Assembly: GCA_002382445.1 (NCBI GenBank)
Contig: DGAQ01000061.1
Span: forward strand, 1 to 55,632
DNA length: 55,632 bases
Source of the DNA: Porticoccaceae bacterium UBA4026
GTDB taxonomy: Bacteria; Pseudomonadota; Gammaproteobacteria; Pseudomonadales; Porticoccaceae
Direction: 5' to 3'
Numbering within the stretch: the first letter of the stretch is position 1; every line of letters starts with the position of its first letter. The position numbers and the translations under genes were made by a program. This document shows positions 26,479 to 33,816 of this stretch, piece after piece. The notes beneath the pieces are model-generated. The model worked only from the letters and a program-made list of their open reading frames with translations, had not been told where the DNA came from and ran no database searches.

Positions 26479-28143
26479 CTACTCAGAAATCATTGCTACT
26501 CGATTTCCTCCGTCCCTCTTCGCCTGATATAGAGCCTTATCAGCACATTTTATAGCATCCATCACAGATACAGAATCCATCGCCGAACCACCCCTGACAG
26601 ATGCCGCCCCAATAGAGACGGATACCTGAACCTTAACTGACCCACCAACATCATGCTTGATCTCGATAACGCGACGTCTAATGCGCTCTGCAACAGCCAG
26701 AATTTGGCTGGGTTCAATATTGGTCAAGAGTAAAACGAATTCATCGCCACCCCATCTTGCGATTTGATCATACTCACCAAACCCAATTTGAAAGGCCTCT
26801 GTCATTTGCTTCAACACAGAATCCCCAGCTAAATGACCATAGCTGTCATTAATTTCCTTGAAAAAGTCAAGATCAAGCATCAATATCGTACAAGCCTGAG
26901 GCAACGCTGGCGACGGAATGAAATCTGATGCGGCATAGGCCAAAAACGCTTTTCGAGTCATAACGTCCGTTAAAAAATCCTTATTGGCAATATCTTTAAG
27001 CTCTCGCTCCTCTCGACGTCTATTAGAATCCCAAGCTGACACTTTGAGCCAAAGCCAATTAATCCCCCACGCGCATATAATAGCTGCCAAAACAGCCGCT
27101 GCTAACTCGACCCATCGCTCGCGTGCACTTAATCTAATCGTAGAAAGTATACCCTCATAGTCTACTCTTAACACCACCGGAACGAAGGCATTTACCGAAC
27201 TAATCAGCTCTTGGCCATCACGAAATTCTCGCCGATAAATTGCGGCTATATCAGTATTTTGAGGTGCTGTTCTGTCATACAGATAAACGAACTGCATCCA
27301 CTGCTCAGATATCCTTTCAGGTGAAGGCCGAACCGCCCCGTCCCCGAACATTTTACGCCTCATTGCCTCGCTAGGAAGAGGAGCCCAGGTCCACTCAGAA
27401 GGTGTCAATTGAGTCGACCAAACACCACCTTGGGTATAAACATCTAACTCAGCTTTAGGTAGATCGCCTAACACAATCGCTTTAGCCCTATTGAATAAAG
27501 TCTTGTGTCGAAGATGGTAGACCAGGTACCCATACCTTTTCCCTGAAACCACTAAGGGAGTACTTATACGGTACGTCGGAATGGCGTAAGTGACTAAAGC
27601 GCCCTCACCAACCAATGGAATAACAGGGCTTACCAAAAATTGATTATCTAAAAGCTTTCCTGCCCGACTGAAAATAACGTCTTCAGTGTAATCCTTGAAC
27701 TCCCTTGACGGCAGCGTTAAGGCACTCTCTCTACCAGCAGAAACTCGTATAATTTCCATGCCAGCATTATCGAGAATGTTTATAGAATCGAATGTTGAAT
27801 GTGCGTCGATGGCGTTTGAAAGAAGGCTCTGCAGGTCATTCTTGTTGTTATCTGTCTCTTGTAGTAAAAATTGTTTAATAGTAGGCAAATCACGCAACTC
27901 AGAAGCATGTCTGACTGCCTCCGCGGCCGTTGTATGGACACCACTCAACGTTAGGTCTACCAGCCGTTGCTGATGGTTATTAATGATTTGAACGGCAGTA
28001 TCTATTCGGTATTGCCACGACGTACATATCCCGGCTACAGATATAAATATCAATAAAACTATCAGCCACCAAACCTTGTATCGAGGAATAAAATAGTTTT
28101 TGTAGCTGGCCCGAATACCAGAGAACTTCCTTTCTCTCAACAT
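26479..28143 (-). CDS. Membrane diguanylate cyclase with periplasmic sensor domain
   Basis: It is predicted to make cyclic-di-GMP. I start at the ATG preceded by GAAGAAG; a TTG three codons upstream is possible. The first helix (VWWLIVLLIFISVAGI) is followed by a periplasmic region of about 280 residues resembling a CACHE/PDC sensor, a second helix (ELAAAVLAAIICAWGINWLW), then a GGDEF domain with intact ARWGGDEFVLLL and a DFLTDVMTRKAF N-terminal motif. The inhibitory RxxD site five residues ahead of GGDEF is GEYD, so product inhibition by that site is probably lost. A hexanucleotide tandem repeat lies in its upstream region. Confidence 0.93.
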   Translation of the reverse strand: MLRERKFSGIRASYKNYFIPRYKVWWLIVLLIFISVAGICTSWQYRIDTAVQIINNHQQRLVDLTLSGVHTTAAEAVRHASELRDLPTIKQFLLQETDNNKNDLQSLLSNAIDAHSTFDSINILDNAGMEIIRVSAGRESALTLPSREFKDYTEDVIFSRAGKLLDNQFLVSPVIPLVGEGALVTYAIPTYRISTPLVVSGKRYGYLVYHLRHKTLFNRAKAIVLGDLPKAELDVYTQGGVWSTQLTPSEWTWAPLPSEAMRRKMFGDGAVRPSPERISEQWMQFVYLYDRTAPQNTDIAAIYRREFRDGQELISSVNAFVPVVLRVDYEGILSTIRLSARERWVELAAAVLAAIICAWGINWLWLKVSAWDSNRRREERELKDIANKDFLTDVMTRKAFLAYAASDFIPSPALPQACTILMLDLDFFKEINDSYGHLAGDSVLKQMTEAFQIGFGEYDQIARWGGDEFVLLLTNIEPSQILAVAERIRRRVIEIKHDVGGSVKVQVSVSIGAASVRGGSAMDSVSVMDAIKCADKALYQAKRDGGNRVAMISE

Positions 28144-28252
28144 CTTCTTCAAAACATAATTCTTCCTTTTAGCGCCAAGCTTTAACAGATCGGTATCTCG
28201 ATAAGGCTAGCCGAAATACTTTGTAATGTAAGTTCTCTTACGCACGACAAAA

Positions 28253-28293
28253 ACAGATACAGATACAGATACAGATACAGATACAGATACAGA
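28253..28293. repeat. Hexanucleotide tandem repeat (ACAGAT)n
   Basis: About 6.7 perfect head-to-tail copies of ACAGAT (AGATAC) lie between the marR-type gene and the diguanylate cyclase start, about 110 bases upstream of the latter. A perfect short tandem repeat is prone to slippage; in a promoter region it would change spacing in 6-base steps. Confidence 0.95.
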
Positions 28294-28319
28294 ACTTTAG
28301 CATCTATTTATGATCAAAT

Positions 28320-28775
28320 TTAAGAAATAGATTCAGCCTGTTGATAGAGGCGATCAATTAATTCACTAAATTGATCCTTCTCAGCATCGCTAAAACACTT
28401 AAGTAATTCCCGCTCATAATCATAGGATATCGGAACAACTTCGTCATAAACCGACAGGCCGGTAGCCGTCAGACGTAGCATCGAACGTCGCTTATCTTTA
28501 GGACCAAATTCTCGTTCTAATAAACTCCTGTGTAAAAGCTTGGTGATTGCCCTACTAAGCATAGATTTTTCGATCTGAGTCTTAACCGACACCTCGTCAG
28601 CAGAAACATTAGGATATTCACCCACCACGGCCATAATTCGCCACTCCGTGACCGATAAACCAAATTTGTCGCTGTAAGTTTCGGCAATATTGGCACTAAT
28701 CCTATTCGACAGTATTGATAACCTGTAGGGTAAGTAGCGTTCCAGGGTGAGAATTTGATGTTTTGTTTTTTTCAT
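28320..28775 (-). CDS. MarR-family transcriptional regulator
   Basis: This is a winged-helix repressor, probably the ligand-responsive regulator of the divergent tyrosine-degradation operon. The start at MKKTKHQILTLERYLPYRLS gives 151 residues, normal for MarR; the upstream extension in the same frame would run through the operator region and is not credible. The recognition helix region is VSADEVSVKTQIEKSMLSRA and the wing is EREFGPKDKRRSMLRLT. Two palindromes in the 85-base divergent gap are suited to MarR dimers. Confidence 0.92.
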   Translation of the reverse strand: MKKTKHQILTLERYLPYRLSILSNRISANIAETYSDKFGLSVTEWRIMAVVGEYPNVSADEVSVKTQIEKSMLSRAITKLLHRSLLEREFGPKDKRRSMLRLTATGLSVYDEVVPISYDYERELLKCFSDAEKDQFSELIDRLYQQAESIS

Positions 28776-28794
28776 ACAGTCATGATGCTTGACA

Positions 28795-28814
28795 TTAGTT
28801 GTAATTTCAACTAA
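28795..28814. promoter_or_regulatory. Operator-like inverted repeat 1 in the marR/hppD gap
   Basis: TTAGTTG, six bases and CAACTAA form perfect 7-bp inverted half-sites. It is closest to the marR-type gene and shares the half-site TAGTTG/CAACTA with the second palindrome, as expected for two sites bound by one dimeric regulator. Confidence 0.7.
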
Positions 28815-28819
28815 TAATA

Positions 28820-28833
28820 GTTGCATATGCAAC
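28820..28833. promoter_or_regulatory. Operator-like palindrome 2 in the marR/hppD gap
   Basis: GTTGCATATGCAAC is a perfect 14-bp palindrome, centred 22 bases from site 1 (two helical turns), about 30 bases before the hppD start. It resembles MarR-family operators in aromatic-acid pathways. Confidence 0.75.
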
Positions 28834-28860
28834 CAATTATTTAACGCCAAAGGATTTGAT

Positions 28861-29946
28861 ATGAGTACCGCTGACAGCAACCCCATGGGCCTAAATGGAT
28901 TTGAATTTGTTGAATTTGCATCTTTAGAACGTGGCCTGCTAGAACCTGTCTTTAAAATGATGGGCTTTTCTCATATCGCCAATCATAGATCTAAAGACGT
29001 CGTGTTATTTCGTCAAGGCGATATCAACTTTATCATCAACTACGAACCGGGCAGTTATGCCCAATATTTCGCTGAAGAGCATGGTCCATCCGCTTGCGGG
29101 ATGGCCTTTCGTGTTGAAAATGCCCCCTCAGCGTACGCCAGAGCAATCCAATTGGGGGCTCAGCCGATGGATATTCCTACCGGGCCCATGGAGCTAAGAC
29201 TTCCTGCTATTAAAGGGATTGGTGGTGCGCCACTCTATCTGATAGACCGTTACACTGCGGGCGAGTCTATATACGACATAGATTTTGATTTCATCACTTC
29301 AGATCGTAATCCAGTGGGCTGTGGTTTTAATGTAATAGATCACTTAACCCATAATGTGTACCGAGGACGTATGGACCATTGGGCTAAATTTTATGAGCGT
29401 ATCTTCAACTTTAGAGAAGTCCGCTACTTTGATATCGCAGGCGAATACACTGGACTTCGCTCTCGCGCCATGTCGGCACCAGATGGTAAGATTCGTATCC
29501 CACTCAATGAAGAAGCGACCCAAGGCGGGCAAATTGAAGAATTTTTAATGGCCTATAACGGCGAAGGAATACAGCATATTGCTTTTTCAACAGATAACAT
29601 CTTAGACACTTGGGATCAGCTTAAAGCTCGGGGTGTACCCTTTATGAATGCGCCCCCTGACACCTATTATGAAATGCTCGATGAGCGATTATCCGGCCAC
29701 GGCGAACCCACTAAAGAACTACAATGGCGAGGAATTTTGCTGGACGGATCAACTCAAGATAATGATCCACGCTTACTATTACAAATTTTCTCCAAGGCTT
29801 TAGTCGGTCCAGTATTCTTTGAGTTTATTCAACGTAAAAAAGACGACGGCTTTGGAGAGGGTAATTTCAAAGCGCTATTTGAGTCAATTGAACGCGACCA
29901 GCTAAACCGCGGCGTTATCGACAACGCCGGAACAAAGGAGGCCTAG
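28861..29946 (+). CDS. hppD: 4-hydroxyphenylpyruvate dioxygenase
   Basis: This Fe(II) enzyme converts 4-hydroxyphenylpyruvate to homogentisate, the committed step of tyrosine degradation. I place the start at MSTADSNPMGLNGFEF behind AAAGGA (361 residues, the usual bacterial length); a longer frame upstream would cover the operators. The two VOC modules carry the metal ligands His161 (VIDHLTHNVYRGRM), His239 (GEGIQHIAFST) and Glu321 (GPVFFEFIQRK), matching the Pseudomonas enzyme. It is first in a five-gene operon. Confidence 0.97.
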   Translation: MSTADSNPMGLNGFEFVEFASLERGLLEPVFKMMGFSHIANHRSKDVVLFRQGDINFIINYEPGSYAQYFAEEHGPSACGMAFRVENAPSAYARAIQLGAQPMDIPTGPMELRLPAIKGIGGAPLYLIDRYTAGESIYDIDFDFITSDRNPVGCGFNVIDHLTHNVYRGRMDHWAKFYERIFNFREVRYFDIAGEYTGLRSRAMSAPDGKIRIPLNEEATQGGQIEEFLMAYNGEGIQHIAFSTDNILDTWDQLKARGVPFMNAPPDTYYEMLDERLSGHGEPTKELQWRGILLDGSTQDNDPRLLLQIFSKALVGPVFFEFIQRKKDDGFGEGNFKALFESIERDQLNRGVIDNAGTKEA

Positions 29947-29948
29947 CC

Positions 29949-30491
29949 ATGAATATCCAAGGCATTCACCATGTCGCCTACCGCTGCGTTAATGCTAAAC
30001 AGACGGTGGAGTTCTATCAACAGCTACTTGATATGGATTTTCAGCTAGCTATAGCAGAGAACAGGGTACCTAGTACTGGGGAGCCTGATCCCTACATGCA
30101 TGTGTTCCTTGATGCTGGAAATGGTAACGTTCTGGCCTTTTTTGAAGTGCCTCATTCTCCTGAAATGCAGCCTGACCCCAACACGCCCAGTTGGGTGCAA
30201 CATATCGCCTTTAAAGTAGCCGATATGGATGCCCTGCTCGAAGCAAAGGCTAGAGTGGAGGCTTCTGGTATCAGTGTGATCGGACCCATTGATCACACCC
30301 TCTTCAAATCTATCTACTTTTTTGACCCCAACGGCCATCGCCTAGAGCTAGCCGTCAATACTAGCACTGCAGAAATGCTCGATAAATTGCATACCGTGGC
30401 TCCTGCTATGCTAGACGAATGGGATCGAACAAAAAGAGCCCCACAACACGCTGCATGGCTTCATGATGGCAGTTTACAACAGGAGCAATAG
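29949..30491 (+). CDS. VOC-superfamily metalloprotein of the tyrosine operon
   Basis: This 180-residue protein has two beta-alpha-beta-beta-beta modules of the vicinal-oxygen-chelate fold. Candidate metal ligands are His7/His8 (GIHHVAYR), His85 (WVQHIAFKV) and Glu133 (HRLELAV); Glu66 (LAFFEVP) could be a fourth, so both a dioxygenase-like His-His-Glu and a glyoxalase-like set are possible. It is two bases after hppD behind AAAGGAGG and abuts the next gene. It occupies the place where homogentisate 1,2-dioxygenase would be expected and none is present in the cluster. A ring-cleaving or isomerase role in the pathway is inference. Confidence 0.85.
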   Translation: MNIQGIHHVAYRCVNAKQTVEFYQQLLDMDFQLAIAENRVPSTGEPDPYMHVFLDAGNGNVLAFFEVPHSPEMQPDPNTPSWVQHIAFKVADMDALLEAKARVEASGISVIGPIDHTLFKSIYFFDPNGHRLELAVNTSTAEMLDKLHTVAPAMLDEWDRTKRAPQHAAWLHDGSLQQEQ

Positions 30492-31478
30492 ATGAAACTG
30501 GCATCTCTTAATCACGCCCGAGATGGTCAACTGATCGTTGTTGACAGCAGGTTGGAGCACTACGTTTTAGCAACCCATATCGCGCCAACAATGCAAACAG
30601 CATTAGATAACTGGGAAACCGTTTCGCCTCAGCTAAATGATCTAGCGAAACAACTAGAGGCCGGCACCGCTAATAGCTTCCCTTTTGAACCTAGCCAGTG
30701 CGCGTCACCACTACCGAGGTCATATCACTGGGCCGATGGTAGTGCTTACGTGAACCATGTCGAGCTTGTTCGTAAAGCTCGTAACGCCGAAATGCCCGAG
30801 ACCTACTGGACTGATCCCCTGATATATCAAGGCGGATCAGATACTTTCTTAGGGCCAACGGAAGATATTGCCATGGCGGACGAAGCATGGGGCATTGATT
30901 TTGAAGCCGAGGTGGCTGTCGTCGTTGATGATGTGCCAATGGGTATCAACCAACAGGACGCCCTACAGCATATTAAGCTAGTTATGTTGGTCAATGATGT
31001 CTCTCTGCGCAACCTCATTCCAGGTGAATTAGCCAAGGGCTTTGGTTTTTATCAAGCTAAACCCAGCAGTGCATTTTCACCCGTCGCTGTAACTCCACAA
31101 GCGCTAGGTGATGCGTGGGACGGTAGTAAATTGCACCTACCCTTAAGAGCAATACTCAACGATAAGCTGGTCGGCCAACCTAATGCTGGCGTTGATATGA
31201 CGTTTGACTTTGGTCAACTTATTGCCCATGCCGCCAAAACTCGAGCACTATGTGCAGGAACCATTATCGGATCGGGCACGGTGTCAAACCTTGACCGCTC
31301 GCAAGGCTCCTGTTGCTTAGCCGAAGTGCGGATGCTCGAAATTATCGCCAAGGGACAAGCAACAACCGACTTTATGCGTTTTGGTGACCGCATACAGATT
31401 GAGATGTTAGACTCAACACAACAAACGATTTTCGGTCAAATTAATCAACAGGTGGTGGCCTATCACGAACCGCTCTGA
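30492..31478 (+). CDS. Fumarylacetoacetate hydrolase family protein
   Basis: In this context it probably cleaves fumarylacetoacetate to fumarate and acetoacetate, the last step of tyrosine degradation. The protein has 328 residues, the shorter bacterial type. The metal-binding acidic motif GIDFEAEVAVVVDD is near residue 137, and the FAH-fold segments VSLRNLIPGELAKGFGF and TIIGSGTVSN follow. The ATG directly follows the VOC stop with AGGAG upstream, so it is tightly coupled. Other FAH-fold activities cannot be ruled out from sequence alone. Confidence 0.9.
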   Translation: MKLASLNHARDGQLIVVDSRLEHYVLATHIAPTMQTALDNWETVSPQLNDLAKQLEAGTANSFPFEPSQCASPLPRSYHWADGSAYVNHVELVRKARNAEMPETYWTDPLIYQGGSDTFLGPTEDIAMADEAWGIDFEAEVAVVVDDVPMGINQQDALQHIKLVMLVNDVSLRNLIPGELAKGFGFYQAKPSSAFSPVAVTPQALGDAWDGSKLHLPLRAILNDKLVGQPNAGVDMTFDFGQLIAHAAKTRALCAGTIIGSGTVSNLDRSQGSCCLAEVRMLEIIAKGQATTDFMRFGDRIQIEMLDSTQQTIFGQINQQVVAYHEPL

Positions 31479-31479
31479 C

Positions 31480-32127
31480 ATCAGCTTATACACCTACTTT
31501 CGCTCGTCTGCGGCTTTTCGGGTGCGTATTGCATTGGCGCTTAAAAATCTTCAATGGAAAAGTCTACCCGTCAGTCTAGTTCTTAAGGAGCACCAACAAG
31601 ATAAGTATTTACAGCAGAACCCTCAAGGTATGGTACCCACCTTAGTGACCGACAAAACGTCGATTCACCAATCTTTAGCTATTATTGAGTATCTCGAAGA
31701 ACAGTATCCAGAGCCACCGCTATTGCCGTCTTCAGCCTCTAACCGTGCAGTCGTTCGGGCGCTATCTCAAATTATCGCTTGCGACATCCATCCATTGAAC
31801 AATCTACGTGTGACCCAGTTTTTAACGGAGGATTTAGGCCTTTCCGAATCTCAAAAACTAGTTTGGTATCACCACTGGATCACAGAGGGCTTTAGCGCAT
31901 TAGAAACTAAACTTGAGAAGCTAGGTAGCAACGGCCGCTATTGCTTTGGCAGCACTCCTACCCTTGCGGACATCTGCCTGATACCGCAGGTCTATAATGC
32001 ACAGCGTTTTGACTGCCCTATGGATAAGTACCCACTTATTAATGGAATATGGGCCCACTGCATGTCGAAGCCTGAATTCATTCAAGCTAGCCCTGAAACC
32101 CAACCTGACCATCCCGCTAATCTTTAA
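31480..32127 (+). CDS. maiA: Maleylacetoacetate isomerase (zeta-class GST) with non-canonical start
   Basis: It isomerises maleylacetoacetate to fumarylacetoacetate using glutathione. The thioredoxin-like N-terminus ISLYTYFRSSAAFRVRIA (with the SSAAFRVR active-site motif) is encoded in frame immediately after the FAH-family gene, but there is no ATG, GTG or TTG at its beginning. The nearest plausible initiator is ATC at 31480, two bases after the upstream TGA. A GTG at 31522 would remove the catalytic Ser. The chosen start gives 215 residues, the family length. NPQGMVPTLVTD and HQSLAIIEYLEE are typical. It is probably translated by coupling. Confidence 0.85.
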   Translation: MSLYTYFRSSAAFRVRIALALKNLQWKSLPVSLVLKEHQQDKYLQQNPQGMVPTLVTDKTSIHQSLAIIEYLEEQYPEPPLLPSSASNRAVVRALSQIIACDIHPLNNLRVTQFLTEDLGLSESQKLVWYHHWITEGFSALETKLEKLGSNGRYCFGSTPTLADICLIPQVYNAQRFDCPMDKYPLINGIWAHCMSKPEFIQASPETQPDHPANL

Positions 32128-32238
32128 GGCTTAGGATCGCTAGCAATAAGAGTTTTAGTTGCACCTCGCCTAAAGGAAAGTACACTGGAGCAATCAATAG
32201 ATTCGCAAAGACGGATCAGCTCAAGAGGAAAATAAGCT

Positions 32239-33807
32239 ATGATCGCTCTAGACCAACTCCACTGCGTGGCCGATATTAGCCGCTACCAAGCAAAGATAAA
32301 CGGCAACCGTATTGCACAAATTTTCGAAGGCCGAGAAACCACATACAAAGACCTTGACCGCATGGCTAACCAAGTAGCCAATGGTCTAATTTCCGCCCAA
32401 TGTCCACCCTCGACCAGAATCGGTTACCTAGGTAAAAACAGCGACTATTATTTTGAAGTCATGTCCGGTGCAGTCAAAGCCAATGTGGTGATAGCCGCAG
32501 TCAACTGGCGGCTCGCACCGCCCGAGATGGAATACATTCTTAATAATGCAGCCGTTGAAGTTCTATTTGTCGGCGCAGAGTTTTACCAGATTGTTCAAGA
32601 GCTAGCAACGGACATTCCCTCTATTCGCCAGATCATTGCTATTGATGGCAACCACGACGTATGGCCAGACTACGGCGTATGGCGCAATTCTCAAGACGAC
32701 ACTGACCCCTTGCTGCCTATCTTACCGGATGACGATGTACTGCAAATGTACACCAGTGGCACCACTGGACATCCCAAAGGCGTGCAGTTAACCAATGGCA
32801 ACTATCTCGATATTTTAGACCAGGCCGCAAACGGTGGTTGGGGTGACTGGCTTGAAGGTGAGGCAAGTATCGTCGCTATGCCCATTTTTCACGTTGCTGG
32901 TGTTAACGTTGGATTAGTCGGCCTAGCCCAAGGTTTAACCAATGTTATTCTTAAAGATGTCGATCCGGTGGTGATATTAGATTTACTTGAGCAATACCGA
33001 ATTAAATATGCATTTTTTGTTCCCGCCGTTATTTTATTCCTAAATTCTATCCCGGGGGTTCGTGACAGAGACTTCTCTAATCTGGACTTCCTTCTCTATG
33101 GCGCCAGTCCCATTTCAGAGGATGTGCTGCTGACGGCAAGGGATATTTTCAAATGTAATTTTTGCCAAGTCTATGGCCTTACCGAAACCTGCGGCGCAGG
33201 TACTCTATTGCTCCCAGAAGATCATGATCCCGCTCGCGGTAAACTGCGCTCTTGTGGCAAGGCAGCACCCTCTGCAGAGTTGTGTATTCTTGGAAATAAT
33301 GGTCAAACCATGGCGGCCAACCAAGTGGGTGAAATTGCCTATAAGTCTAAGAGCGTGATGAAAGGCTATTGGAAGAATGATGAGGCGACCGCTAAATCGA
33401 TTAAAAATGGCTGGTTTTACACCGGTGATGCGGGTTACTTAGATGAAGATGGCTATCTTTACATTCACGACCGAATCAAAGACATGATTGTCTCTGGGGG
33501 CGAGAACGTCTACCCCGCAGAGGTGGAAAATGCGTTGTTCGGCCATGAGGCCGTAGGCGATGTTGCGGTCATTGGCGTTCCCGATGAGAAATGGGGTGAG
33601 GCAGTCAAGGCTGTGGTTGTACTAAAGCCTGGGGCCAACGCCACCGAAGAAGAGATTATTGCTTATTCACGAGGTAAGATTGCCGGCTACAAGATTCCCA
33701 AAAGCGTTGATTTTACCGACGTACTGCCGCGAAACCCCTCAGGCAAACTACTCAAGCGAGAGCTTAGAAAGCCCTACTGGGAAGGTAAAGAGAGGCAGAT
33801 TAATTAG
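32239..33807 (+). CDS. AMP-dependent acyl-CoA ligase
   Basis: This class I adenylate-forming enzyme has 522 residues, with the P-loop MYTSGTTGHPKGVQLT near 172, YGLTETCGAG near 315, GWFYTGDAGYLDEDGYLYI, the hinge DRIKDMIVSGGENVYPAE and the C-terminal catalytic Lys in PRNPSGKLLKREL. It probably activates a fatty or aromatic acid to its CoA thioester; in the operon it might activate acetoacetate or an aromatic acid, but the sequence resembles medium/long-chain fatty-acyl ligases. It follows maiA after 111 bases with its own GAGGA site. Confidence 0.9.
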   Translation: MIALDQLHCVADISRYQAKINGNRIAQIFEGRETTYKDLDRMANQVANGLISAQCPPSTRIGYLGKNSDYYFEVMSGAVKANVVIAAVNWRLAPPEMEYILNNAAVEVLFVGAEFYQIVQELATDIPSIRQIIAIDGNHDVWPDYGVWRNSQDDTDPLLPILPDDDVLQMYTSGTTGHPKGVQLTNGNYLDILDQAANGGWGDWLEGEASIVAMPIFHVAGVNVGLVGLAQGLTNVILKDVDPVVILDLLEQYRIKYAFFVPAVILFLNSIPGVRDRDFSNLDFLLYGASPISEDVLLTARDIFKCNFCQVYGLTETCGAGTLLLPEDHDPARGKLRSCGKAAPSAELCILGNNGQTMAANQVGEIAYKSKSVMKGYWKNDEATAKSIKNGWFYTGDAGYLDEDGYLYIHDRIKDMIVSGGENVYPAEVENALFGHEAVGDVAVIGVPDEKWGEAVKAVVVLKPGANATEEEIIAYSRGKIAGYKIPKSVDFTDVLPRNPSGKLLKRELRKPYWEGKERQIN

Positions 33808-33816
33808 CGCCTCACT

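Noticed and set aside
28253..28293. Hexamer tract as a small CRISPR-like array
   Set aside because: The copies are directly adjacent with no spacers; it is a simple tandem repeat.
28776..28886. A longer MarR protein starting at 28886
   Set aside because: The extension crosses both operator palindromes and the hppD start and lacks a family match; MKKTKHQ at 28775 gives the usual length.
31522..32127. maiA starting at GTG 31522
   Set aside because: It would remove the first strand and the SSAAFRVR active-site motif that is encoded in frame just upstream.
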